A DNA stretch of 64,000 nt from positions 62,001-126,000 of the forward strand of contig JBCBBH010000002.1 in assembly GCA_038531945.1 (NCBI GenBank), given 5' to 3'. The notes under the pieces are model-generated. The model did not search any database and had not been told where the DNA came from. It worked only from the letters and a program-made list of their open reading frames with translations. Source of the DNA: CALBPI01 sp038531945. Its GTDB lineage: Bacteria; Pseudomonadota; Gammaproteobacteria; Steroidobacterales; Woeseiaceae. A program made the position numbers and the translations under genes. Positions 36,468 through 45,964 of this stretch are shown one piece after another (the first letter of the stretch is position 1; each line of letters opens with the position of its first letter).

Positions 36468-37463
36468 TTGACTAGTTCAACGGTCAGCCGGGATTTGGTT
36501 TTGGAGCCGGAAGATAACTCCAGGCTCGCCAATCTCAGCGGTCAATTCGATGAGCATCTGCGTCATATCGAGCGAAGGCTCAATATCGAGATCGCTAATC
36601 GCGGTAATCACTTTCGAATCATCGGTCCGGCGAGCGCCGCGCAAGCGGGCGAACGCGTGCTGCGCCAGTTGTTCGAGCTGACCAACTCGGAACGATTGCT
36701 TCCAGAGCATATTCACATCTGCCTACAGGAGTCAGGCATGCAACCAGTGTCCGAAGACACACCGAAAATTGCGCTTGCTCAATCCCCGGATGAGCTCGTA
36801 ATCCGCACCCGACGGAAGCTGATCAAACCACGTGGGGGAAACCAAAGTAACTACCTCGCGCAAATCCGCCAGCACGACTTGTCGTTTGGTATTGGACCAG
36901 CTGGTACGGGCAAAACCTACCTCGCGGTGGCGGCAGCGGTAGAGGCTCTGGAGTCGGACGAGGTGCGGCGTATTGTCCTTGTACGACCGGCGGTAGAGGC
37001 CGGTGAACGCCTCGGTTTCCTGCCCGGCGATCTGACGCAGAAGGTGGACCCTTATCTTCGCCCAATGTACGACGCGTTGTACGAGATGATGGGCTATGAG
37101 CAGGTGGCAAAGTTGCTCGAGCGCAACATGATCGAAGTCGCGCCGCTCGCGTTCATGCGAGGCCGTTCGTTGAATGAGTCGTTTATCATTCTTGATGAGG
37201 CTCAGAACACGACAGTCGCACAAATGAAAATGTTTCTAACGCGGTTGGGGTTCGGCTCGACGGCGGTCGTCACGGGTGACGTTAGTCAGATCGACCTACC
37301 GGCCGGTCAACTATCCGGTCTGAAACACGTCGTTCGGGTGTTGAGCGATGTTGCAGCGGTCGGAATCACGCGCTTTGGGTCACGTGATGTCGTTCGCCAT
37401 CCACTGGTACAAGCGATCGTCGACGCGTACGACGCTTATGAGAAAAAGGATCCCCCGGAATAG
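36468..37463 (+). CDS. ybeZ: PhoH-like ATPase (YbeZ)
   Basis: A 331-residue PhoH family ATPase: N-terminal KH-like region, Walker A GPAGTGKTYLA (about residue 143), Walker B FIILDEAQN. Works with YbeY in ribosome/RNA quality control; probable RNA helicase or nuclease partner. The start is uncertain: TTG 36468 is the best in-frame candidate upstream of conserved sequence, with GGGAA about 15 bases before it and no in-frame ATG. Confidence 0.92.
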   Translation: MTSSTVSRDLVLEPEDNSRLANLSGQFDEHLRHIERRLNIEIANRGNHFRIIGPASAAQAGERVLRQLFELTNSERLLPEHIHICLQESGMQPVSEDTPKIALAQSPDELVIRTRRKLIKPRGGNQSNYLAQIRQHDLSFGIGPAGTGKTYLAVAAAVEALESDEVRRIVLVRPAVEAGERLGFLPGDLTQKVDPYLRPMYDALYEMMGYEQVAKLLERNMIEVAPLAFMRGRSLNESFIILDEAQNTTVAQMKMFLTRLGFGSTAVVTGDVSQIDLPAGQLSGLKHVVRVLSDVAAVGITRFGSRDVVRHPLVQAIVDAYDAYEKKDPPE

Positions 37464-37954
37464 CAACGCCACCGCGGATCGCAGCCTCGGTTGACCTCAG
37501 CATCGATTCGGAGGTCGACCCGACCTGCGTGCCTGACACGGAGACGTTCCTGCGCGCTGTGACCGCCGCAGCGACAGCCGCGGGGGAATCGAGTTTGTTT
37601 GAGGTGGCAGTTTCCGTCACCAGCCCGGAAAGAATGCGTGAGTTGAACGAACAATGGCGAGAAAAGCCGAAGCCGACCAACGTGTTGGCGTTCGCGAATG
37701 CGGAGATTCCGGACCTCGTTTTACCCCCAGATGCGGTCCGACATTTGGGTGATATCGTGATTTGCGCAGAGGTGGTGTTGAAGGAAGCTGAGGGTCAAGC
37801 GAAGCTCGCGATCGATCATTGGCAGCATATGGTCGTGCATGGAATGCTTCATTTATTGGGGTTTGACCATATACAGGAAAATGAAGCGGAAGAGATGGAG
37901 CAGCTTGAGCGCGAAGCGTTAACAAGCCTTGGGGTTGCTGATCCGTATGTCTGA
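37460..37954 (+). CDS. ybeY: Endoribonuclease YbeY (non-canonical start suspected)
   Basis: UPF0054 metal-dependent RNase for 16S rRNA maturation and ribosome quality control. The zinc site HMVVHGMLHLLGFDH is intact and NVLAFANAE is typical. The first canonical start in the frame is GTG 37529, but family-like sequence (PRIAASVDLSIDSEVDPTC, matching the first beta strand of other YbeY proteins) is encoded upstream of it, back to a TGA at 37439. No ATG, GTG or TTG exists there; ATA 37460, overlapping the phoH stop, is a candidate. The 5' coordinate is therefore tentative; the minimal protein is 37529-37954. Confidence 0.8.
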   Translation: MATPPRIAASVDLSIDSEVDPTCVPDTETFLRAVTAAATAAGESSLFEVAVSVTSPERMRELNEQWREKPKPTNVLAFANAEIPDLVLPPDAVRHLGDIVICAEVVLKEAEGQAKLAIDHWQHMVVHGMLHLLGFDHIQENEAEEMEQLEREALTSLGVADPYV

Positions 37955-38014
37955 CGCAGACTTATCGCGAAAAATATTGCTATTATTTCGGTCCAATTGA
38001 GACCTGACGGTGCC

Positions 38015-38893
38015 ATGAGCGAAGACAAACCGCCAAGTACGCAGGGCTCGACCCCAGGGTTCTGGCAGCGATTGCTGTCGGCCCTACGAGGCGAGCCCCG
38101 TACGCGAGAGCAAATCCTGAATCTGATCGACGAAGCCGGAGATCAGGAAGTGTTCGACGAAGACGAAAGATCCATGTTGGCTGGAGTACTTGAGGTCGCA
38201 GAAACTCAGGTCAGGGAAGTCATGGTTCCGCGGTCGCAGATGGTTGTGCTGGAAGACGGCGTCGCCTTCGGCGAACTGCTCCAGAAAATCATCGAATCCG
38301 GTCACAGCCGCTTCCCGATGCACAATGGTGAACGCGAAGAGATTGTGGGCATTCTGCTCGCCAAGGATCTGCTCAACTGCATGGGTCACGCGATGGATCA
38401 GCCACTCGATGTGAGTCAGTGGTTACGACCAGCCGTCTTTATTCCCGAGTCGAAGCGACTCAACACGTTGCTGAAGGAGTTTCGTGCCAGCCACAACCAC
38501 ATGGCGATCGTAGTTGATGAGTATGGCGGTGTGTCCGGCCTGCTTACGATCGAGGATGTGCTTGAGGAGATCGTTGGCGAGATTGACGATGAGCACGATC
38601 AGGAAGAAGCGGCGTGGATTCGGCAAGACGGCGAGCGCAACGGCGTCGCTCGGTTTGCCGTCCGCGCCCTGACGCGAATCGATGACTTCAACGATCATTT
38701 CGACTGCGACCTTTCCGACGAACAGTACGACACCGTGGGCGGGATGGTAATGACCGAGCTGGGACGTTTGCCGCGTCGTGGCGAAGCAGTAGAACATGCC
38801 GGTTTCCGGTTTGTTGTGACCCGAGCGGATCGGCGACGGATCGACATGCTGAGCGTGTTTCGATTGGCCGAGAGCGAAGAACACGCAGCCTGA
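38015..38893 (+). CDS. corC: CorC/HlyC-type CBS-domain transport protein
   Basis: About 292 residues: two CBS domains (VREVMVPRSQMVVLE... and VDEYGGVSGLLTIEDVLEEIVGEI) and a CorC_HlyC C-terminal domain (GGMVMTELGRLPRRGEAVEH). Cytoplasmic, linked to magnesium/cobalt efflux or resistance. ATG 38015 is chosen (MSEDKPPST); TTG 37997 is in frame. It lies between ybeY and lnt as usual. Confidence 0.9.
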   Translation: MSEDKPPSTQGSTPGFWQRLLSALRGEPRTREQILNLIDEAGDQEVFDEDERSMLAGVLEVAETQVREVMVPRSQMVVLEDGVAFGELLQKIIESGHSRFPMHNGEREEIVGILLAKDLLNCMGHAMDQPLDVSQWLRPAVFIPESKRLNTLLKEFRASHNHMAIVVDEYGGVSGLLTIEDVLEEIVGEIDDEHDQEEAAWIRQDGERNGVARFAVRALTRIDDFNDHFDCDLSDEQYDTVGGMVMTELGRLPRRGEAVEHAGFRFVVTRADRRRIDMLSVFRLAESEEHAA

Positions 38894-38917
38894 TCTGCCG
38901 TCGGTGACGCTTTACTC

Positions 38918-40384
38918 ATGAAACTGCGTTTGCTCGCCTCGGCATTGCTCGGTGCGCTACTGCCGTTTGCATTTGCGCCCTATGAACATTGGTGGCTGAT
39001 CCCAATCCTGTTTTCAGCATGGATCGGCTGCTGGTGGGATTTGCCGCGGCGACGCGCTTGGTGGGTAGGTTTCGCATTCGGGGCGGCGGCGTTCACCGCC
39101 GGCACCTACTGGTTGTTTCACTCCATTGTGACGATCGGCAACGCGCCGTGGGCGTTGGCAATCTTTTTGGTCTTCGGCATGGTCGCGATCATGGCGCTGT
39201 ACTTTGGTTTCAGTGCCGCGCTGGTTGGGTGGATCGCAAACCACGACCGTGGTCGCGTTCTTCTCATGTTCCCTGGCGCGTTCGTTGTGCTTGAGTGGAT
39301 GCGTGGCTGGGTGTTGAGCGGTTTTCCCTGGTTGACGCTCGGCTATTCGTTGCCCGAAACACCCCTCGCAGGGTGGTTACCCGTCGGCGGTGTGTTTTTG
39401 GGAAGCTTTGTGCTGGTGGCGCTGGCGGCGACACTCCGTGCGGTCCTAATGGGAGCTGCTGCCCGTCGCGTCGGTCTGGCCGTGATCGCGGTGTTCGTCG
39501 TATCAAGCGTTGCTCTGAAAGATCGTCAATTCGCCAATCCCGAGGGCGTTGAGGTGGCCGGGGCGCTGGCGCAATTGGGTCTGGACCAGACGTTGAAGTG
39601 GGACGAGGCACAGTTCCAGTCGACCTTGCAGTGGTATGCCGAATTTGTTCGCGATTACTCGGGCGTCGATTTGTTGCTGACACCCGAGGTCGCGATCCCG
39701 ACGGTGGCGGACCGGGTGCCGGGATATTTGTCGCAGCTCGAAAGCATGGCGAGCGCCGGTGGCAGCACGCTGCTCGTTGGAATTTTGGCACGCGAACCGG
39801 ATGAGTCACCAAGCAATGTGTTGTTGCAGTTGGGCTCAGGTCCGCCGCGTCAGTATGCCAAACGACACCTCGTGCCCTTCGGTGAGTTTTTTCCGGTTCC
39901 GGGGTTCGTTCGAGAGTGGATGCGTTTGCAGGGTTTACCGTTTTCCGATCTCAAGCGGGGTGTTGCGGATCCGACACCATTGCAGGTCGGCTCCTTACCG
40001 ATCGCGACCAGTATTTGCTATGAAGACGCCTACGCCAGCGAGCAACTGACGTTTTTCCCGGCTGCTCGTTTCATCGTCAACGTAACGAATGATGCCTGGT
40101 TTGGGGACACGATCGCACCGCATCAGCATTTGCAGATCGCTCGCACGCGCTCTGCCGAATCACAGCGATGGCAGTTTCGGGCGGCAAACACCGGCATCAC
40201 CGCAATCATTGACGGTCGCGGCCGAGTGCTCTCCGCCGCGCCGTCGTTCGAACCTGCGATTCTCGTGGGACGAGTTCAGACGGTCGCCGGCCACACGCCG
40301 TACACGCGGTTCGGAAATATCCTCGCGCTGCTGGTGGCGCTCGTCAGCGTGTCACTGGGGTTGAGTCACTCGCGTCGGCGGTGA
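38918..40384 (+). CDS. lnt: Apolipoprotein N-acyltransferase
   Basis: A 488-residue inner-membrane protein: about seven TM segments (residues 5-195), then a nitrilase-fold periplasmic domain with the catalytic Glu in LLTPEVAIPT, Lys in YAKRHLVPFGEFFP and Cys in TSICYEDAY. Adds the third acyl chain to lipoproteins such as pqiC, lptE and the hydrolase lipoprotein in this window. Ends the miaB-lnt string; converges on the DUF2628 gene 3 bases later. Confidence 0.95.
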   Translation: MKLRLLASALLGALLPFAFAPYEHWWLIPILFSAWIGCWWDLPRRRAWWVGFAFGAAAFTAGTYWLFHSIVTIGNAPWALAIFLVFGMVAIMALYFGFSAALVGWIANHDRGRVLLMFPGAFVVLEWMRGWVLSGFPWLTLGYSLPETPLAGWLPVGGVFLGSFVLVALAATLRAVLMGAAARRVGLAVIAVFVVSSVALKDRQFANPEGVEVAGALAQLGLDQTLKWDEAQFQSTLQWYAEFVRDYSGVDLLLTPEVAIPTVADRVPGYLSQLESMASAGGSTLLVGILAREPDESPSNVLLQLGSGPPRQYAKRHLVPFGEFFPVPGFVREWMRLQGLPFSDLKRGVADPTPLQVGSLPIATSICYEDAYASEQLTFFPAARFIVNVTNDAWFGDTIAPHQHLQIARTRSAESQRWQFRAANTGITAIIDGRGRVLSAAPSFEPAILVGRVQTVAGHTPYTRFGNILALLVALVSVSLGLSHSRRR

Positions 40385-40387
40385 TCG

Positions 40388-40960
40388 TCAGAAGGTGATA
40401 TCGATCTCGCCGTAGAACAGTGCCGCCCCTACGACAAGCATCGTCACGAAAACAAAAATTCCACCGATCAGCAAGCCGCCGATACCGGTGCCACCGATGC
40501 GTTGCAATTCCTGAATTTGTTGCTCTCGATTCGAGAACTGCTGGCGAACCAATTCAACTTTTTTGAGAGCGTGTCGGTAGTAAAGATGGGTCGCTATCAC
40601 CGGGAAACCGAACCACAGGCCAATCCAGATGAACATTTCTACGATCTCGGCGACGGCGACTGACAGTCCACTCAGGATGCTGAGAAATATTGGTATGACT
40701 ATGGGTAGACCGACCCAGCATAGCAGGGTAAGCGCCCACATCTTTCGATGCGGTAGCCAGAGCGGAGCGACAAAAAATGCGGGCCAGTGCCAACCGCTTG
40801 GGCTGCCACCTTGCTCGAATCGATCGAATCGTTCCCGGTAAAAATTCGCGTTGTTCTGGCCAATGAACGCACCTAACAGCGACAGATCTGCGCTCGTCTC
40901 AAGATCGCTTTCCGGTGCTGCGAAGATGTCGTTTTGGTTGGTTGATACTTCGGGGTCCAT
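40388..40960 (-). CDS. DUF2628 membrane protein
   Basis: A 190-residue protein with a soluble N-terminus and a conserved WHWPAFFVAPLWLPHRKMWALTL segment typical of DUF2628, followed by three or four hydrophobic segments. Function unknown. It begins 12 bases after the DUF58 stop and is therefore probably the last gene of the MoxR operon. Confidence 0.72.
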   Translation of the reverse strand: MDPEVSTNQNDIFAAPESDLETSADLSLLGAFIGQNNANFYRERFDRFEQGGSPSGWHWPAFFVAPLWLPHRKMWALTLLCWVGLPIVIPIFLSILSGLSVAVAEIVEMFIWIGLWFGFPVIATHLYYRHALKKVELVRQQFSNREQQIQELQRIGGTGIGGLLIGGIFVFVTMLVVGAALFYGEIDITF

Positions 40961-40972
40961 AATTCACTTTTT

Positions 40973-42280
40973 TTAAAGTTGACCGGCGCGTTTGATGCTG
41001 AGGTAGCGGTTCGTCACGGTTGCCGCGAGTTGATCCGGTAGACAGTCGTCGACCAGAACGCCTCTCGCGGATAACAGTCTATGCGTGCTTTGTCGCACAT
41101 CGAGATAGCGTTCGGTGGCAGAAAACCGCAGCGCATCGTCGAATTTGGTGATGGGTTTCGTCAGCGTCTCGTCCAGCACTTGCTCGCGTAGGCTGGCCAG
41201 CATAACAAGGTGACGCCGCTGCAAAAGATGCAGTCCTTGTTGAAGGTCATCCGCGTCTTCATCGCGAACGTTGCTAAGCGTCACGACCAGCGCGCGGCGT
41301 TTTTGCAGGACTGTGACCTGCTGCGCGACCTCCGCGAAGTCGACCTCGACAGGACTTGGCTCTATGTCGTAAAGGTGATTGAGTACGCCGTTGATGGCGG
41401 CTGCGCCTTTGCGCGGTGGCAGCCACGGCCGATCGTCTCCGATGGTTGCCAGACCAACGGCATCGCCCTGGCGCAACGCGACGTAGGTCAAAAGCAGGGC
41501 AGCGTTTATAGCGTGGTCGAAATGGCTGAGTTCGCCATCCCGGGCTAGCATTCGACGCCCGGTATCCAGCAGGATGATCACGTGCTGATCGCGCTCGTCT
41601 TGATACTCCCGACTGATCAGACGTTTCACGCGTGCGGTGGCCTTCCAATCGACCGCACGCATCGGGTCTCCGTCCCGGTATTCGCGCAATTGATGGAACT
41701 CGATACCTTCGCCGCGACGGCGGCTGAGTCGCAGCCCTGTGGTTGCCAGACTGCTGGTTGCTTCAAACTCTAGTAGCTGCGTGATGCTCGAGAAATTTGG
41801 ATAGCAGCGTATGCCACTGTGCACGTTGACGCGGGTTTGTCGCCACCATAGCCCAAGCGGTGAACGAATGCGCATGTCGCAGCGTGGGAAAACAAGGTCA
41901 CCGCGCCGAGACGAACTTACCGTGTAGCGGATGGTCGTCGGTTCGGACGGGTTAACGCTTGCAGAAACGGGCATACCTTTCGCCGTGGTGTGCTGCGGAA
42001 TGTGGTCAGATATGCCGACCTCAAGCGGGGTTGCTCGTTCTGGCAGTGTCATCGTCAGCCGCACCTCGGCTGGCTGCCCTAAAGCGAGCGACGCAGGCAG
42101 TGTTCGCGTCACTTCCGGGATGCGCCTACCGAACACCAGCACAGCATCGATTATGGCGGCGAATGCCAGCGCAGCGGCCAGCAACTGCCACTGCTGTGTC
42201 CACGTCGGTTTGATCGCGACCAGGATCGCGAGTCCGACAAGGGCCGCAACCGCGGCGAGAAGTCGTTGAGTCGGGATCAC
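40973..42280 (-). CDS. DUF58 domain protein of the MoxR operon
   Basis: A 435-residue protein: two N-terminal membrane segments, a beta-rich periplasmic stretch, and the DUF58 domain with RRGEGIEFHQLREYRDGD and RAVDWKATARVKRLISREYQDERDQHVIILLDTGRRM, which includes a vWA-like metal-site motif (DTGRRM in place of DxSxS). DUF58 proteins pair with MoxR ATPases in maturation or stress systems. Its start overlaps the MoxR stop by 4 bases. Confidence 0.82.
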   Translation of the reverse strand: MIPTQRLLAAVAALVGLAILVAIKPTWTQQWQLLAAALAFAAIIDAVLVFGRRIPEVTRTLPASLALGQPAEVRLTMTLPERATPLEVGISDHIPQHTTAKGMPVSASVNPSEPTTIRYTVSSSRRGDLVFPRCDMRIRSPLGLWWRQTRVNVHSGIRCYPNFSSITQLLEFEATSSLATTGLRLSRRRGEGIEFHQLREYRDGDPMRAVDWKATARVKRLISREYQDERDQHVIILLDTGRRMLARDGELSHFDHAINAALLLTYVALRQGDAVGLATIGDDRPWLPPRKGAAAINGVLNHLYDIEPSPVEVDFAEVAQQVTVLQKRRALVVTLSNVRDEDADDLQQGLHLLQRRHLVMLASLREQVLDETLTKPITKFDDALRFSATERYLDVRQSTHRLLSARGVLVDDCLPDQLAATVTNRYLSIKRAGQL

Positions 42281-43251
42281 TGTCGCGGTGCGGGCACGCG
42301 GTCAGTGAGTTCGTTCAACACGTCATCGTTTCGATAACCCTCGATCTCAAGTTCCGGCGCTAATGCGACGCGGTGTCGCAACGCCGGCAGGGTCATCTCT
42401 CGCACGTCATCGGGAGTCACGAAATCTCTTCCTTGCATCACCGCGTGCGCGCGCGCTGCCCGAACCAACGAGATTGCCCCGCGCGGTCCAGCACCCAGAC
42501 GGATACCAGCGGTCGCTCGGGTTTCGCGAACCAGCCGTACTGCGTAGTCGACGATGGTTTCATCCATGCGCGTTTGCGCGACGGTTTGCTGGGCTCGGAT
42601 AATGTCATCGAGAGAAAGGACCGGTGTCAGGTCATCGACGTACAGCGCATCGCCAACCCGCGACTCGGTCACGTTGGTGACCAACGCCATCTCGGTCTGC
42701 GCATCGGGATAGTCGATTTGTACCTTCAGCAGGAAGCGGTCGAGCTGCGCTTCCGGTAGCGGATACGTGCCTTCGTGTTCAACCGGGTTCTGCGTCGCAA
42801 TCGTCATGAACGGTGCGTCGACCGAATACGCCTGACCCTCGATCGTGACCTGTTGCTCCTGCATCACCTCAAGCAAAGCGGCTTGCGTCTTGGCTGGTGC
42901 GCGATTGATTTCGTCGGCCAGCAGCAGGTTGGTGAAGACGGGGCCGCGACGCACACTGAATGCCTCAGTTTTCATGTCGTACACCGCGTGCCCGCTAATG
43001 TCGCTCGGCATCAGATCCGGTGTGAATTGAATTCTCGCATCATCTCCCTGAATGCAGCGCGCAATGGCCTTCACCAGTAGTGTTTTGCCGAGGCCCGGCA
43101 CTCCCTCCAGAAGTACGTGGCCAGCCGCCAGCAGGGAAACGATGACCTGGTCGACAACTTCCTGCTGTCCCAGGAATGCTCGTCCAATCTGGTCCCGCAT
43201 GGTGTGAATCCGCGCACCGAGTGCGGCCACATTCTGATCGGTTTCGCTCAC
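42277..43251 (-). CDS. MoxR-family AAA+ ATPase
   Basis: A 324-residue AAA_3 ATPase: Walker A GVPGLGKT, Walker B LLADEINRAP, sensor 1 TIATQNPVEHEGTYPLPEAQLDRF. MoxR ATPases act as chaperones that remodel or activate vWA-domain or metal-containing proteins. It sits between the DUF58 and DUF4350 genes with 4-base overlaps on both sides. The client is unknown. Confidence 0.93.
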   Translation of the reverse strand: MSETDQNVAALGARIHTMRDQIGRAFLGQQEVVDQVIVSLLAAGHVLLEGVPGLGKTLLVKAIARCIQGDDARIQFTPDLMPSDISGHAVYDMKTEAFSVRRGPVFTNLLLADEINRAPAKTQAALLEVMQEQQVTIEGQAYSVDAPFMTIATQNPVEHEGTYPLPEAQLDRFLLKVQIDYPDAQTEMALVTNVTESRVGDALYVDDLTPVLSLDDIIRAQQTVAQTRMDETIVDYAVRLVRETRATAGIRLGAGPRGAISLVRAARAHAVMQGRDFVTPDDVREMTLPALRHRVALAPELEIEGYRNDDVLNELTDRVPAPRQ

Positions 43252-44444
43252 AGTTCGTTCCTTATTTTTTGCAGAGTCGAGATCGCTTCAACGAACTCGG
43301 AGGGTTTGTCATGTTCGCCGGGGTTCATTGCTGCGGCGATCTCGTGTAGCGGTTCGCCGGTCAGTCTGGCGATGCGCTCGGCTTGTTGCTGGGCAGGGCG
43401 TTGCGATAGTCCGGGGTCGCGGCGCTCCGCCGCGCGTTGCGTGGCTCGAATTGCCTCATCGGTTAGTGAGGATAGTCCTTGCAGGCGCCATGCGAATCGG
43501 CCGGTCGCTTCGATGTGTTCCATGATTGAACGCCGTGGCGTGGGCGTCGCATTGGCGATCGGTCCAAAGCGTGAGGCACTGGACCAGAGCCAGAGCAGGA
43601 GCAAGATGGCTGATGCGGTCACGACCTGCGGGGCATTCCGCTTGAGCAGTTCCCAAAGCGACGCAAACTCTGCTGAGTAAACCAACCAGATCGCATCCGA
43701 CGGCACGTCACCGGCGACCATATCGGCAACCAAGGTAGCCACCGGAACAAAGTCGTGGTCGAGAATTGCGTCCATGTCCCCGTTGGCGCCAAAGTACCAA
43801 GCATAGTTGCTGATCGAGGCACCGATGATCAAGCTAACGTGTCCTTCGCCAGACGGGACTTGCGCCGCGTAGACACCGAGAGCATCTTCGCGTATGCGTG
43901 CATTGACTGTGTCGTCAAACTGCACCAATCGCGAGTAGCTCAAGTGATCAAGATACAGTTCAGTGGAGTCGTCGTTCGCATGCGCTTCATCAAGCTCCTG
44001 AGCCTCTTCGTAGCGACTCTCGACTTCGAAACCGAAACTGGCCACCCACTCGGCTAGCGCGGGTAACGACTGATTTCCCATCAAATCCCACAGATACTGC
44101 ATGTAATCAGGGTTCTGCAGCTCAAGGATCAAATGACCGCCGTTGTTTACCCACTCCATAACGTCACGTCGACGGCTTTCCGGAACGAACTGACTGTTGA
44201 GCGGGATGAGCACAGCATCATTGGGGCCGATTTGACCAGTGGTCAGATCGAGAATTTCCATCGAATCGGCGTTGAGTCCCAGCTCTTGCAGCGTCAGTTC
44301 GATCGGGAAATAGGGATTGAAGCTGACTTCTCCCTCAGCCGGAATACTCACTTCGTAGGGTATGCGGTCGTAAGACTTGAAGAACAGCGTTGCCGCGAGA
44401 ATCACGATTAGCAATCCGGCCCACAACACGAGGCGTTGCTTCAT
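43248..44444 (-). CDS. DUF4350 membrane-anchored protein
   Basis: About 398 residues: one N-terminal membrane segment, a large extracytoplasmic DUF4350 domain (NDAVLIPLNSQFVPESRRRDVMEWVNNGGHLILELQNP), a second hydrophobic segment near residue 280 and a helical cytoplasmic tail. ATG 44444 overlaps the previous stop (ATGA). Members lie in MoxR/DUF58/DUF4129 clusters; biochemical role unknown. Confidence 0.78.
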   Translation of the reverse strand: MKQRLVLWAGLLIVILAATLFFKSYDRIPYEVSIPAEGEVSFNPYFPIELTLQELGLNADSMEILDLTTGQIGPNDAVLIPLNSQFVPESRRRDVMEWVNNGGHLILELQNPDYMQYLWDLMGNQSLPALAEWVASFGFEVESRYEEAQELDEAHANDDSTELYLDHLSYSRLVQFDDTVNARIREDALGVYAAQVPSGEGHVSLIIGASISNYAWYFGANGDMDAILDHDFVPVATLVADMVAGDVPSDAIWLVYSAEFASLWELLKRNAPQVVTASAILLLLWLWSSASRFGPIANATPTPRRSIMEHIEATGRFAWRLQGLSSLTDEAIRATQRAAERRDPGLSQRPAQQQAERIARLTGEPLHEIAAAMNPGEHDKPSEFVEAISTLQKIRNEL

Positions 44445-45964
44445 GATGGCAGCTCCGACGTGAAGGGCGTGCCGTTGCACAGTGTCTCGAACCGCTGGTC
44501 GTCGGGTACGTGGCCGCCGTAAGCGCAGCGCAGCCATTGTTCGGTAATGTTGCGAAAGTCTGCGCTGTAGGTTGCATCACTGCGATTCGCAACCGCCCGA
44601 ATACATAAGCCCTCGGTGGCGCTATCGGGCAGCCGCAATTCAAATCGCCGGACGGCGTTGATGACAGCGCCACGAAATAACAAACTCAGCGCTGACCGGT
44701 GTCGCTTTTGATACCAGAGTCGCCGCGCTTCGCCAACCACATCGTCAGGTAACGCGTCGCTGTCGACCACTTCACCCGACACGATCAGACGAGTTTTTTG
44801 CCGACGCAAGCCGCCGCGCTGATTGAGGTCCAGCAGTGGTAGCCAACGATCACGAGTCAGGAACAAAATCGCCGCAAACAACAAAAAGACGAGCCAAAGG
44901 CCAAACTCGGTGATCGTCGCGAAAATCGACACCACGGTGGACCAAACAGAACCGGAGGTCGATTCGGCTGCCGAGTCTTGTGCATCGTCTGAAGATGTCT
45001 CACGACGCGATCTGTACCGATAACGCGTTTCCGTGGTGTTGGATGCGGAAGATTCGGCAGCGCGTTTCGCGGCCGCTTCGATTTGATCTACGGGCCATGT
45101 CTCGGTGATCACCGTCGGATCGGCCTCCGAGGATTGTGCTTCGACGACCGGCGAAATCAGCCCGAGCCCAAGCCCGGCAACGCATAGTCCCGCTAGCGCT
45201 GGGCGCCCGGTTCTGCGTGCTGCGGCTCGCCGGAAAGCGACTTCGATATCCCATGCCTCCAGCCGATTTCGACAGTTGATGTAGAGTCCAAACCCAGCGC
45301 CGACAAACCACGGATGTAACAACGATTGCGCGGTGTAAATGACCCCAAGGGTCAGGACGTCAATCACGCTTTGGTTTGTTTCGTCCAGGACCTGCCACCA
45401 GTTGTTCCAAAACTCCGATTGCATTGCTTCCGGCAACAACCAAAACGCGAGTAGGGCGATCCCGAAATAGACGCACAAGACCAAGTGCTGATACGCCAGT
45501 GTGACCCCGACCCCGTGGTTATTGATCCGGCGATTGATCGTCTTGGCTCGGGCGCGTCTCGCGGCGCCTCGGAGCCCCTCAAGCTGCGTGAGCGGCATGG
45601 CGGTGGAACGGGCGAAATGAAGGCGGAGAGGTGTCAGCAAGAACACCCAGTTTCTCCGTGCCAAGCTTAGGGTTTGACCCAGAGTTCCTCGCACTGTCGG
45701 GGACGCGCCAAACAACCGCTGAGAAATAACGTGCAGGATCAGTCCGTCGGTCAGCGGTTCGAACCACCAGTAGGCCAGCAGCGCCCAGCCGCCGTAGGGT
45801 GTGTACCAGGTCAACACCGCAGTTGCGATCACCAGCGGCAACGTGAATGCAAACCAGACTTGGTAGATCAGTTTTGCGTCACGTCGGATCATTCGGGTGC
45901 CGAGATCGGTCGACTCCCAATTGCCGCGTGGACGCAGTGCCACTGTGACGCTGTCCAGGTTCAC
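44441..45964 (-). CDS. DUF4129-type membrane protein of the MoxR operon
   Basis: About 507 residues. The N-terminal half is membrane-embedded with several TM segments; a soluble linker follows, then another TM segment (FGLWLVFLLFAAILFL) and a C-terminal DUF4129 domain (ARRLWYQKRHRSALSLLFRGAVINAVRR). GTG 45964 is taken as the start because it overlaps the upstream stop as GTGA, the same coupling as in the rest of this operon. Function unknown. Confidence 0.75.
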   Translation of the reverse strand: MNLDSVTVALRPRGNWESTDLGTRMIRRDAKLIYQVWFAFTLPLVIATAVLTWYTPYGGWALLAYWWFEPLTDGLILHVISQRLFGASPTVRGTLGQTLSLARRNWVFLLTPLRLHFARSTAMPLTQLEGLRGAARRARAKTINRRINNHGVGVTLAYQHLVLCVYFGIALLAFWLLPEAMQSEFWNNWWQVLDETNQSVIDVLTLGVIYTAQSLLHPWFVGAGFGLYINCRNRLEAWDIEVAFRRAAARRTGRPALAGLCVAGLGLGLISPVVEAQSSEADPTVITETWPVDQIEAAAKRAAESSASNTTETRYRYRSRRETSSDDAQDSAAESTSGSVWSTVVSIFATITEFGLWLVFLLFAAILFLTRDRWLPLLDLNQRGGLRRQKTRLIVSGEVVDSDALPDDVVGEARRLWYQKRHRSALSLLFRGAVINAVRRFELRLPDSATEGLCIRAVANRSDATYSADFRNITEQWLRCAYGGHVPDDQRFETLCNGTPFTSELPS

